From contig NC_080677.1 in assembly GCF_030445035.2 (NCBI RefSeq), positions 106,885,513 to 106,949,512 on the forward strand: DNA of 64,000 nucleotides, written 5' to 3'. Below are positions 23,127 to 33,538 of this stretch, in pieces. A program made the position numbers and the translations under genes. The notes below the pieces were generated by a model. The model saw only the letters and a program-made list of their open reading frames with translations, was not told the origin of the DNA and made no database searches. Every line of letters starts with the position of its first letter. Positions within the stretch are counted from its first letter, which is position 1. The stretch is from Dasypus novemcinctus. Lineage: Eukaryota; Chordata; Mammalia; Cingulata; Dasypodidae.

Positions 23127-24299
23127 CCCTGCAGGGGGACTAGTGGCCCCAGCCCCACATGGACGGGGCTCATCCTCCCACGTGGGACAGAGGGGCGGTT
23201 GAGCGGGTGGGGATGGGGGGGAGCTCATGGGTGAAGGCCACCAGCTTCTTGGGGAGGTAGAAGGCAGGTCTGTCTGTAGAGAGTGAGAAGGCAGGGGTGG
23301 GGCGGGAGGCCAGTGTGGAGCAGAGAGGTGTGAGCAGCCCAGCTGGGGTGGCCTGGAGAGTCCGCTGAGGCCCAGGTGAAGGCAGAGAGCATGAAATTGT
23401 GGTGGGGTTGGTGGCGCCTTCCTATGAGCCCCTCCTGCTGGCCTCCAGCCTGTTTTCTGTGATTACCTTCCCGTGAGTCACTGCTGCCCTGGGGGCTCCG
23501 TTGTCTGGTTTTTCTCTTTTCTTCTCCAGTGCACCCCTGGCAGGGGATGGTAGTAGAGATGATGGGGAATGGTGGGCTCTTAATTAAAGGAGAAGGAAGG
23601 CAGCTTGAGGCAAAAGCTGGTGAGCGCGGCGACCCAGCCAGTGGTGAGCAGGGAGGAGTGGGTGGAGAGAGAGACGCGGTGCACGCAGTCCAGCGCTCCC
23701 CGGCCGCCCTTCTCCCCCTCCAGGCTCTCCTTGAACAAATTCAAGAGACAGAATGTTGTGTCAACATTTCAGCAGTTCATCTTTTAACTCTTAGAAAATA
23801 ACAGCTCCTACGTGTTCAGAACCACTTTGGAAGCTTCTGGGGAGCAAAGGCAGCCGGCTGATGGCTGACAGAGCCCTTCTCGCTCCCCCCACCCTGCTCT
23901 CTCCACTCCCTCCTGCCAGCAGCTCTACCCAGGCCCACCAGGTCTACACCTGCAGCCCTTTCTTTCCATTTCCATCGTCAGTTGAACAGGTCCACCTGAA
24001 GTTACCAGGACTTGCAAATCAGCATGTCCAAAGCCACCTCCTTCCTAAGTCTCTCCTTGGGTCTCTCCCAATTTGTTTCCATCCTTCTAGCCGCCCAGGC
24101 TGAAGACATTAGCTGGGAAGTGGTCAGTGCTCCTCGCTTCCACAGAGGGACCTCTCTCCTCCTTACCTGGCCCTCACAGCCCTCCCTAGCTCCAAGCCAA
24201 CCCAGCCCCAGCCCTGTCACCTGTCTCACCTCTCACGCCAGCTGTGAGCCAGTCTCCTGAACCCAACTCTGTGTCCCCACAGGGCTGCCCCTCTCTTGC

Positions 24300-24660
24300 A
24301 CCTTCACAAACCCAGTACTTCTCCCTTCTCACTCCCTTGTCAAGGGCTGCCACCTCCATGAAGCCTCTCTGATTGCCTAGTTGCAAGAGCTAGTAATGGC
24401 AGCTAATATTTATTTGTCAACTTATTAATACTATTTATTGAGGTTAACTATGTGCCAAACACATTAGCATGTTACATGCCTTATCTCATCTTACCCACAT
24501 AAAGGCCACATGTGGGACCTGTGATTCGTGTCATCCCCATTTTCCAGCTGAGAAACTGAGTCTCCCAGAGGTTAGCCAACTTTCTCAAGATCCTCTTCCA
24601 ACTCAAAAATAACATAGGTCTGCTTAATTCCGGAGTTCATAATTTTAAGCTCTATGGCCC
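24300..24660. repeat. L2 fragment (+) followed by antisense MIR
   Basis: CTTCTCCCTTCTCACTCCC to GAAGCCTCTCTGATTGCC (24,300-24,385) is L2-like. 24,395-24,660 (ACTATGTGCCAAACACATTA, TTTTCCAGCTGAGAAACTGA, CAGAGGTTAGCCAACTTTCT) is the reverse complement of MIR. Confidence 0.65.
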
Positions 24661-25269
24661 TGGCCCCTGCGTTATCTGAGGCATTTTAGTTTTTTCAATG
24701 TTCTTCCTTGCATTGTAATTAATTATGTAAATAGCTGATTCTTAAGCCAGTTCCTTAAGAGCAAAGTTGTTTTCTTTGCTCTTATTTTCAACAAATGATA
24801 TATGTAAGCAATTGACAAAATCAAATACTGTGGCATACTACCAAGCTTTCTGGGAAAACCACCAGCCTCCCGCCCCATCCTCTACTCCCAATTCCCACTT
24901 TCCTGTGGTTCTATGTATTTTTCATCTCTGTCCCTGGCCCACCATGGGTGACCAATATATGTTAGGGGTCGACCATCAGATATATTTTAGGTAACGATTA
25001 TGTGCCCAGCCTTATGCTTGATGAAATTGTATTTGCCATCTTGAATTATCTCTCCCCTCCCCAAATCCTTAAACCTGCTCTTTCCAAATGCTCTTCCCAG
25101 CCTTTCCCCATCCCCATCTGGGATCCCAGCCAACACCTCCTCCCCCCAACTCCTGAGACTCAGGTGAAAGGTTGGAGACACGGTGTCTCACTGGAGAATC
25201 AAGGAAGACTTGCCGTCTACTCTTTTCTGATGCCCATGTTGGGATGTGTTAAGTTAGTGAGCATTAAGT

Positions 25270-25600
25270 TTGGCTGCATTTAGCAGAGACCCAAAATAAT
25301 GGTAGTTTAAACAAGACAGAGGTTATGGCTCTCACGTGCGAGAGTCCAGAGATGGGTCGTCCAAGGCCAGTTTGGCGTCTTTGCTCCTCCAGCTCCTTGC
25401 TCCCCCATTCACAGGGTGCGGCTTCACCGCATGGCTCAAGATGGTGCTAGAACTCTGGCCACCGGCTGGTGCCACAGGCACATTCCAGGCATGGGGTGGT
25501 GGGAGGCATGGAAAAGGAGGAGGCAAAGGCACACCAAAGGGCCCCGAGAGCTACCACATGACCCTTCTGTGTCATTGCCCATACCTAGTTGGGAGAAGCT
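25270..25600. repeat. Unassigned old interspersed repeat
   Basis: AATAATGGTAGTTTAAACAAG ... GAGAGTCCAGAGATGGG ... CAAGATGGTGCTAG has the layout of an old mammalian repeat whose name I cannot give with confidence. Confidence 0.35.
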
Positions 25601-25728
25601 TAGAGAGGTAGTATTTATTCTGGACGCTCATGACCCTTTCTAAAATTTGGGAGTCCTGTTATTGGGGAAGAAGGGAAGAATCGATGTTGGGGACAACTAG
25701 CAGCCTCCACTCCAGGTCTGTGCACTGA

Positions 25729-25775
25729 CGTGTTTGTGTGTGTGTGTGTGTGTGTGTGCGTGTGTGAGTGTGATG
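25729..25775. repeat. (TG)n microsatellite
   Basis: A TG dinucleotide run, interrupted by CG and AG steps toward its right end. Confidence 0.9.
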
Positions 25776-26269
25776 TGTGTTAGTGGGGCAGGTTCTCGCC
25801 ATCACTCTGATCTCCAGTGGACCTGTTATCACTTCTCTCTGCCCACTCTGGTGGCTGCCCCCCCATGGGTCTCCCCTAAACCCAGTCTCTTCTTACCTCT
25901 TCAGCAGATTACTTAGCGACAGCTTCTCGATTGCATGTCTCAAGGAATTGCAGTTGATTTGCAGCATCCACTGAAGCATGTGATCAGCGGTAATAGAGGG
26001 GGCTTGTAAAACTGTTTTTCCATTCAGGTAGGAGAGGGTGGCCATTATGTGAGAGTCACTCTGACCAGAGTTAATCTGGTAATAAATTCCCTTGGGAAGA
26101 AGGGTGGTGTCAACATGTGAATCCTAGAAAAGGAAACAGCTCCATCTTGTGCCACTGGGGAAGACCCAGGCAGGAGGGAAGCATGGGCCAAATGCTCCGG
26201 TGGGGTTGGCCTCGACCCAGGGTGTGGTCCAGCTTTTCCTCCTCACTACCCCCGGGGGAGGGACTTCCG

Positions 26270-26430
26270 CCCATTTACCCTTCCCAGCCAGGTGCTGTGA
26301 TGAGCTCCGCTTACAGATGGGAACTGATGTTTTAGGGAAGTAAAGTAACTTTCCCAGAGAAACCCAGAGGGCAGGCAGAGCCCCACAGCCCAAGCCTGGG
26401 GCCCTGACCACTACACTTTCCCGCCTTTGC
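26270..26430 (-). repeat. MIR, antisense
   Basis: TTACAGATGGGAACTGATG, GTAAAGTAACTTTCCCAGAG and GGCAGGCAGAGCCCCACAGC follow the reverse complement of MIR. Confidence 0.65.
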
Positions 26431-26739
26431 CAGGGCTTTGTGGAATCAAGACGGGGTTTATTAAAATCCAGTGCACAAACATGAGGTGCATTACTCAGAC
26501 AAAAGATAGTTAATGGAGGAAGTCTTCATTTTTTAGGAGTGAAAAGAAACCTCAAACCATTGGAACTGTCCCCCAAATTCCTTAGTATTTTTCATAGTGA
26601 AGTTGATAGGAGGATACCATTTCATTGCCTAATTTTTGGGCACAGTATTTGTCCTCAAGGGCCTCTTTCCAAGAGCTGCCTTTGATTGGGATTTGGGGGT
26701 GGGGGAGAATGATAATTTGGGCTTTCTCTTTAGAGGCTG

Positions 26740-26905
26740 GAGAAGCTGGTGTGGTGGGGCAGAAGACCCCGGCTACTCTGGGCCGGCAGCACTGGGTTTG
26801 CATCCTGGCTCTGCCGCTTCACCTGTTTGTCTTTGGGCAACTTAACTCTTTTTCCTGAGCCTCGTTTTTTTCTCACCTATAAAATTTAGATAAAAACATA
26901 CCTTT
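26740..26905 (+). repeat. MIR interrupted by a retroelement
   Basis: CTGGGTTTGCATCCTGGCTC, TTGGGCAACTTAACTC and AAAATTTAGATAAAAACATA follow the MIR core; the sequence resumes after 27,660 with a duplicated AAAAACATACCTTT. Confidence 0.75.
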
Positions 26906-27674
26906 CCCTTCTTTGGAGCTGGTGTTTCTGCGTGATGGAAATGGACTCAGAGGGGATCTCTTTTCACAAGACTTGCATGCTACTTTATTGGAATTGTAGT
27001 TGGTGCTGGGTTTAAGATATATGTAGGGGATTTGAATCTCTGGACTGATAATATGACACCCAGGCCCAGAGCCTCAACAGACTTCAGCTCCTACACTTTG
27101 ACTTATTGGACTTACTCCACTCAGCTAACATGGAGTTGAAGAAGGTCAACCGCCACAACATGGAGCCTAGAGTGTCTACAACTAGAAGCGGGAAGAGTGC
27201 ATCCAGTACCCATGTGCAATCTAAGCCCTCACTTGACATAGGTGTGCAATGGACACAACCAATCCAATGTCCACAGAGAAAATGTGGAATGGGTGTGGGA
27301 ACGGTAGCCATGGGGGCTGCTGGGTGTGGGGAACGGGAGGAAGAGATGAGATGTGGAGGCGTTTTCGGGACGTGGAGTTGTCCTGGATAGTGCTTCACGG
27401 ACAATTACGGGACACTGTAGATCCCCCCAGGGCCCACTGGATGGAACGTGAGAGAGTCTGGGCTATGATGTGGACCATTGACTATGGGGTGCAGTGATGC
27501 TCAGAGATGAACTTACCAGGTGCAATGGATGTATCACGATGATGGGAGAGAGTGTTGCTGTGGGGGGAGTGGGGGGCGGGGGCGGTGGGGTTGAATGGGA
27601 CCTCATATTTTTTTTTTAATGTAATTAAAAATAATAATAATAAATAAATATTTTTTTAAAAAAAACATACCTTT
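26892..27674 (+). mobile_element. Poly(A)-tailed retroelement (unnamed family), copy 3, in LEP intron 1
   Basis: A 755-bp element (26,906-27,660) between perfect 14-bp repeats AAAAACATACCTTT (26,892-26,905 and 27,661-27,674). It has no supported ORF. Segments such as TAGTTGGTGCTGG, TTATTGGACTTACTCCACTC and GGAGTTGTCCTGGAT recur at 52.1-52.8 kb and, reversed, at 48.9-49.7 kb. A T-rich then A-rich 3' end follows ATGGGACCTCATA. The features indicate L1-machinery insertion. Confidence 0.85.
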
Positions 27675-28039
27675 GAACAAGGATTATAAATAATATATAA
27701 ACAGATGGCTCGTTTTTATTATATTGCCAGAAAATGAATTATACCAACATTGCCACCTACGGACAGAAAATATATTACCTGTTTTTTTATCAAGAGTCAG
27801 ATAAGGAAGAACACAAAAGGCAGAGATGAATTTTTTTTTTACCATCTCCAGAGGCTTCATCCTAATATTTACTTACATTTTATTATTATTTCAGGCTCAT
27901 ACACACATACTTAACATGGATGATTGGCTGTAGACTTGCCTACATTTAACTTTATTACCATTTGCCTCATGTACCTCATTAAAACTTTGCTGCTTAATCA
28001 AGAATCTGCCTATTATTAATTTTAGAATTCATGATTCCA

Positions 28040-28400
28040 TGACTTGGAAGATTTTCTGGCATCCTGAATGTACACGTCATGCTCTTCATGCCCCCGGGCC
28101 TTTCCTCTACAGAGACCACCTTCTGCTCTTACTAATCCCTACTCAGGCTTTAGGTCCCAGCCCGGCTGTCACCTCCTCCAGGGAGTCCCCTGCATATGCC
28201 CATGGTATCTTATATTTGCCCTTCTATACTGAAATTGTCCCGTTGCTTGTTTGTGTCTCCTATTAAATTGTGAGCTATTTGAAGGTAGAGCATATGTGTT
28301 GTTCACTATTATGTCCTTGGTGCCTGGCTTTGCGTCTGACATATTATTAGACCCTCAATAATTGTTGGTTGAATTCAGGCTGTTCCCAATGGGAGACAAA
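28040..28400 (+). repeat. L2 3'-end fragment
   Basis: GGCTGTCACCTCCTCCAGGG, AAATTGTGAGCTATTTGAAG, CTTGGTGCCTGGCTTTGCG and CAATAATTGTTGGTTGAATT follow the L2 3' end through to its terminus. Confidence 0.75.
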
Positions 28401-28499
28401 GGAAGTAATAAAGCAAATGATAAATGCTGTCATGGAGATACAAACAGGCTGCTGTGAGAGCACAATGGGAGGACAAGTAACATAATCTCTAATAATAGG

Positions 28500-28690
28500 G
28501 TACTAATAGAGTGCATTTCACAACACCTTTTAAAGCTCTTCCACCTGCATTATCTAATTTGGTCCTCATGAAAGCCTGGAGATTGGTATATCATGGGTAA
28601 TGAAGGTGGGGGGGTTGCTGCTATGTGATATGACTGTCTTGCAGCTACTAAATGACTGGATTCAAACCAGACCTTTTCCCTGAAGCATGC
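28500..28690 (-). repeat. MIR, antisense, diverged
   Basis: GCATTATCTAATTTGGTCCT and TGACTGGATTCAAACCAGAC fit a diverged reverse MIR. Its right edge ends about 290 bp before LEP exon 2. Confidence 0.5.
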
Positions 28691-28979
28691 AATAAAGTCC
28701 ACATCATTACAATTTCCATTTGACATGCCCTGGCTTACCGCTCTGTGGTTTACAACACTTCACCATGGTTTCATTGATCAGGCCTTGCCTCTTCCCAAGG
28801 GAATGCATTTCATTAATACCTTTCTAGATAATGAATTATCTTTGACTTTGAGGAGAAGGTAGCCAGGGTAGAAAGCAAACCTCATTTTTTCCACATCTGG
28901 TAATACAGTTTATATCAGCACATGTGGGTATCTTCTGAGATACCAGTCTCTTGCAGTGTCTGATTCCTTCTGTTTTCAG

Positions 28980-29007
28980 GCCCGAGAAGTACGTCCTGGG
29001 AAGGAAA
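28980..29007 (+). other. LEP: LEP exon 2, 5'UTR part and splice acceptor
   Basis: A pyrimidine-rich tract ending TTCTGTTTTCAG (AG at 28,978-28,979) precedes 28 untranslated bases that run into the start codon. The bases before the ATG are AAGGAAA, so position -3 is A, a good initiation context, while +4 is C. Confidence 0.9.
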
Positions 29008-29151
29008 ATGCACTGTGGACCCCTGTGCCAGCTCCTGTGGCTCTGGCCCTATCTCTCCTACATTCAAGCCGTGCCCATCCAAAAAGTCCAAGATGACACC
29101 AAAACCCTCATCAAGACAATCGTCACCAGGATCAATGATATTTCACATACG
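29008..29151 (+). CDS. LEP: Leptin, coding exon 2 (codons 1-48)
   Basis: This exon encodes the signal peptide and the first part of helix A of leptin, the secreted satiety hormone. Residues 1-21 form a hydrophobic signal peptide (MHCGPLC start, LLWLWPY core, IQA before the cleavage point); mature leptin would begin VPIQKVQDD. The rest, through [12 protein letters not shown], is the strongly conserved N-terminal helix. The exon ends on a complete codon (ACG, Thr48), so intron 2 is phase 0, with donor GT at 29,152. An upstream in-frame start would need intronic sequence before 28,980; the ATG at 29,008 matches the family start. The signal peptide carries two Cys (residues 3 and 7), but these are removed on cleavage. 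Confidence 0.97.
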
Positions 29152-30935
29152 GTAGGAAAGGTCTGGGGGTGGGGTGGGGGAACTCGAGGATGTCCTACCT
29201 TGGATAATCCCAGCCCAGCGCTGGCTTCTGGTGGGACTGGAACCAGCTAGTTGAAGGAACACTTACTGAGCACCTTCTGAATGCCAGGCACATAATGGAA
29301 ACTGGGGATTTGAGAGCTCTGGGTTCCTTACCTTCCTGATGGTTCTTTTGGCCCATCTACCTGCTGGTATCCAGGTGCGAATGATGTGAATTTTAAACCA
29401 CCCTAAAAGCATATAGGTCTGCCAGGTATTTTCATTAAAAATCATGGTGATTTTCTGCCGTCATGAGGCCACACATGCTTATTTTCACTCCACCAAGGGG
29501 AACCCAGGCCTCTGAGGTTAGTTGAGGCACATCCAACCCCAAGTAAGGTCCACAAACAATTCTGCCTCTTCTCTTTCTCTCCCCTCTGTCCCCACGGCCC
29601 TCGCTTCCTTCTTCCCTGACTTTGTTTCCTTGAGTTATCCTGTTGAGGACCAAGGAGGCCGTGAAGGTTTTGCATCCCGTGGGCAGATGACCAAGCCAAC
29701 AGCACCCCTTGGGCTCCTCCCATCTCTGGAAGGCGCTGTCATTAGGCCATTCTTCCCAGTGTTAGCTGAACTCTGGCCATGTGGCTCGTCCCCCCACCAC
29801 TGCCTTTCAAGGCCACGTGGTCGAGCAGGGTCTGCCGTCTTTCACAAATCACCCTCTCTACATAGCAAACAGCTGTTGACACTCCTCTGGCTCTCTTCTC
29901 TGGGGTCAGCGGGCCTAGACCTGCAGCCCTTTCCCAAATGGGGTCTGCATTGAAACTGGGGAGACTGCACATGAATCTTCATGCCTCTGTTCAGTCTGTG
30001 AGATCTTGAGCTCATTTCTTAATGTCCTTAAGCTTTGGTTTTGTCTAGATAGTGGGGTTATAATACAGTCTTTGAAAGGTGGTTATGAGACTTAAATTAG
30101 ATAAAAGAGGTAAAACACACACGCCCTTCACAGAGCTGGAGCAGAGTGTGCCCTCAGTAAAGTCTTGCAGGTTTTTTTTTTCTTTTTTGTGGCCCCTGGC
30201 CTTAAAAGTCTGCTTGGTCATCATGCATGAGGCAATCTGGAGACTTCCAGATGTTTTGGCCACTGTGGATGTCTACCAGTGGCGCTGGGCAGCCAAGGAG
30301 GGGGTAGGTGACAAGAAGCAGGGATGGCTCGCAGCTAGACAGGGTTTTGAGCATGTCAGAGAGAAGAACCCTTAAGTCTCCTTGCTTTTAGAGCAGGTCT
30401 TCAGCAAGGCTGCGCATGTATCGCAGCTTGTGCAGTGCAGGGACTCAGTCCTCAGGCAGGCAGGCAGGGGAGAGCCCCTCCTGGTAACCAGAGTTGTTGG
30501 AGCAGAGGAGTAAGATGGGGCATTCATTGGGGGACTACAGCCTTGATCCCTAAGGAGGTGGGACTGCATGGAGAACTGAGCAAATGGAACTGGACTGGGA
30601 GGGAGAAGTGTGCTGAGGGTGGATGGGAATGAGGATGGTTTGGGATTTGAGGGGGAGGACCTTGGGTGCCTTGGGGAATAGCAAGTAAAATGACTTGAGT
30701 AAGTTGGTCTAGGAGTGCAGCGAAGGGTGGTTGGGAAGGGCAGGAAGACAGGGATCCAGGAGACTGGCTGAGAAACTCGACAGTCACCTGGGCACAGCAA
30801 ATAGGGGTCTGAAGGGGGAAAGGAGACCACCAAGAGAATGAACGTCCACCTTCTTGGAAAAGGAGAACGAATTTTGGAGAACTGCTCTCTCTCCTCCCTT
30901 GCTGAGCACTTGCTCTCCCTTTTCCTCCCGTACAG
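29152..30935 (+). other. LEP: LEP intron 2
   Basis: Phase-0 intron of 1,784 bp, from GTAGGAAAG to CCTCCCGTACAG. It holds a small L2 relic at 29,255-29,320 (TTACTGAGCACCTTCTGAAT) and a MIR relic at 29,985-30,115 (CTCATTTCTTAATGTCC). No lineage-specific SINE is present. Open frames on the - strand (30,372-30,938) are unsupported. Confidence 0.9.
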
Positions 30936-31295
30936 CAATTGGTCCCCTCCAAGCAGAGGGTCACTGGTTTGGACTTCATTCCTGGGCTACACCCTGTCCT
31001 GAGTTTGTCCAAGATGGACCAGACATTGGCAATCTACCAGCAGATCCTCACCAGTCTGTCTTCTAGAAGTGTGATCCAAATAGCCAATGACCTGGAGAAC
31101 CTCCGGGACCTTCTCCACCTGCTGGCTTCATCAGAGAGTTGCCCCTTGCCCAGGGCTCGTGGCCTGGAGACCTTGGAGAGCCTGGGTGGTGTCCTGGAAG
31201 CCTCGCTCTACTCCACAGAAGTGGTGGCCCTGAGCCGGCTGCAGGGGTCCCTGCAGGACATGCTGCAGCAGCTCGACATCAGCCCCAGGTGCTGA
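30936..31295 (+). CDS. LEP: Leptin, coding exon 3 (codons 49-167 and stop)
   Basis: The acceptor CCGTACAG (AG at 30,934-30,935) joins in phase 0 to give Gln49, and the frame runs to TGA at 31,293-31,295. Total precursor length is 167 residues, the usual mammalian length. It covers the A-B loop and helices B-D of the four-helix cytokine. Visible landmarks: [10 protein letters not shown] and KMDQTLA in the A-B loop/helix B region, [14 protein letters not shown] (helix C), Cys117 and C-terminal Cys167 (mature 96 and 146, the family disulfide), and [19 protein letters not shown] (helix D), including Ser141-Thr142 (mature 120-121), part of the receptor site III. There is no frameshift or premature stop, so the gene appears functional. 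Human Trp positions 121 and 159 are Arg and Gln here. Confidence 0.97.
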   Translation, partial: QLVPSKQRVTGLDFIPGLHPVLSLSKMDQTLAIYQQILTSLSSRSVIQIANDLENLRDLLHLLASSESCPLPRARGLETLESLGGVLEASLYSTEVVALSRLQGSLQDMLQQLDISPRC

Positions 31296-31732
31296 AACCT
31301 TGCAGGCCCCTCTTCCCTCAAGCGGGGGGCGTGGGGAAGTCGAGGGAAGAAAGTCTGGCTCCCAGGTGTCTCCAGAAGAGAGCCTTGCGTGAACATCATT
31401 TATCTAGGACTCTAGTCCATTTCTCTCTCACTCCTCTAAGCCACCCTTCCAAAGGCATAAGACCCCAAGTATGTTGCTTGAAACCAAAGATATATATATA
31501 CATGTTTCCATGCTCACCAGGAAGGGGGCCTGTTCAGCACACAGTGGATTGTATTCGTGATCATCAAGAGTTATCCTGTCCTTGCCCCGCTCACTGCGTG
31601 CTTTGGTGTGACCTGGAGTGATTCAGGAGCCTTTGGGTGATCAGAGCAAGGTTCCATCCGAGAATTCTGGGGAGCACCATGAATGCTAGATCCACACGAC
31701 TGGAAATCCCAAGCAACACAAGTTGGATGTGC

Positions 31733-31741
31733 TTATTTATT
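31733..31741 (+). promoter_or_regulatory. AU-rich element nonamer in LEP 3'UTR
   Basis: TTATTTATT matches the UUAUUUAUU core of AU-rich instability elements and is followed by the T-rich TGCATTTTATT. In mRNAs such cores are bound by TTP/HuR-type proteins. Its use in this transcript is inference. Confidence 0.5.
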
Positions 31742-32772
31742 ATGCATTTTATTCTGGGTGGATCTGAAGCAAAGCATCAGCTTTTCCAGACTCTTTGGGG
31801 TCAATCCCATCAAAAGGCCTGACTAAGGCAAACCCATTTTGAGTGACTTGAGGGTTGGGATAGTCCAGCAAGAGCCAGCCGAGATGGCACTCGTGACTAG
31901 TTTACTGTGACTGACTTTAAATTAAAGTGTTTGCAATGGCATTGCCTCAAATGGGCCTCCAAGGGCCAGGTCATTTTAAAAAGAAGACGTTGAACTCTGT
32001 CAAATGTAATATGAAATTGCGTGCACCCAGGGGTTGAGAATGTGTTGGTGGGTGGAGGAAGGATCTGGAATGTGTTTTCTGAATGTTTGTGTGGCAGGTT
32101 CTCAGGAAAGGGTGAGGTCAGTGTCTCATCTTTGCAATTACTTAGGAGGTTGGGTTGCATGAAAATAGCAAAGGAGGTGACATTTCAGGGGAGCCGTGGG
32201 GTTTTGCAGGGCCTCCACGCAGGGAGCTGTGCTGAAGCAGAAGGTTGTTTTGGGGGCAGGGTGAGCCTGGCCGCCTCCTACTGCTAGTCTTTCCAATCAG
32301 GGAGTGAGGGTCCCACACTCAAGACAGTGCTCTCCCCAAAGCAGGGCTTGGTGTGGCCCCCTGAGAGGTCCAGGGTCGATCATACAGCAGTGTCCCTATT
32401 TGAGATTTGCATACCAAATTGGGGTTCTTGTCTGAGTAGATCACCCAAAGAAAGCCATTCCTTGTCCCACTCCCCCCAGTTCTGGAAGGATTTTTCTTCC
32501 AGTGGGAAGGCAAAGCACAGGAGGTCTGTAGGCTTTAGTGATGGTCCAGGACCCCGGGCCAGCCCCAGGATTGCTCCTCCCGCTGGGGTCACGTTCAGTG
32601 GAGATGATCAAGGAGGTTTGGGTTTTTCCACCATCCTGCTAGCATGGCATGGCTAGCAAACCACGGGCAACGGATCTTTCCAAGGAAATCTGAGTCAAAG
32701 CCGTCAACTTTAAGACTGAGCACGACTGCATGCTCAGCTCTGAATGGTGCTATGGGCTAGAGAAGCTCACAA

Positions 32773-32778
32773 AATAAA
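32773..32778 (+). terminator. Internal poly(A) signal candidate in LEP 3'UTR
   Basis: A canonical AATAAA lies about 1.48 kb after the stop codon. It could give a shorter transcript, but no strong GT-rich downstream element stands out, so it is weaker than the distal signal. Confidence 0.35.
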
Positions 32779-33532
32779 TGTTAAAATTCAGTCCTGCCCT
32801 CAGGAACCTCCTTCCAAATGGCAAAAGCCCCCTCGCAGGTGTGCGCCCCCGTGGCATTTCACCCTGGCAACCGAAAGAGCTGAAGAGCACAGCCCTCCGC
32901 AGGGGGATGGCATGAACCTGGGGTGGCAGTGCCAAGGGGCCCACAGACCAAGCCTGCTTATACTCCTTAGCGTCTGTACTTTTCAGGGCCTGTTAGCGCC
33001 TGTTACTGTGTAGCCACATCTCTTTAGAGCAGTGTAATTGTGAATTTAAAGATAAGACTGGAGACCATGGGAGCCAGAGGCAGCAGAACGAGCTCAAGCC
33101 CAGGTCCTGGGCCCCCGCTCTCCCTACAGTGCCGGGTGTTGCTCTCTAGAGGCGCAGACTGGGTTGGAGCAGGGGAGACCAGGAGAGCTTTCTGGAGAAA
33201 TTCTGGAGGTAGCTTTTGAAGGAAGTTGATGAGGCAAGGAGAGAGGAGGTGGTTTTGTTGGCAGCTTTGGTGTGTTGCGACGCAAAGGTGAAGGTGCAAG
33301 CTATGAGTTACGCAGAAAGAGATGAGAGGGGAAGGGGACATGTTAAACAGAAGGGCAAAGAAGTTTGATAATGAAAGAATGACGAGTTGGAAGTTCTAGA
33401 GTAGAGAATTGTGTGATAGATAGGACGACCTGCTCAGGCGAACGAGACCAGCCAGAAAGGCTGAGATGTTTTAAGCCTTTCTAGCACAAAAACCTGACAC
33501 TATGGATCATTCCTGTAGAGTGAAACTTCCCA

Positions 33533-33538
33533 AATAAA
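33533..33538 (+). terminator. LEP: LEP distal poly(A) signal
   Basis: AATAAA follows the conserved GTGAAACTTCCC stretch at the end of the 3'UTR. A T-rich stretch (CTTTTTTTTATAACTG) lies 15-30 bases further on, so cleavage is predicted near 33,563. A second AATAAA at 33,596-33,601, followed by a GT-rich segment, could serve as a backup. Confidence 0.7.

Larger units (their letters stand above)
19118..28979 (+). other. LEP: LEP intron 1
   Basis: It starts GTAAGG and ends TTCTGTTTTCAG. 19,150-21,480 appears unique. Then come L2 relics, SINEs at 21,957-22,184 and 23,021-23,116, MIR relics, an unassigned old repeat at about 25,270-25,600, and a 755-bp retroelement at 26,906-27,660. 27,675-28,040 is AT-rich without assignment. 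No alternative first exon can be supported from sequence. Confidence 0.85.

Noticed and set aside
30372..31012. - strand frames across LEP intron 2 and exon 3
   Set aside because: They oppose a conserved coding exon and resemble nothing known.
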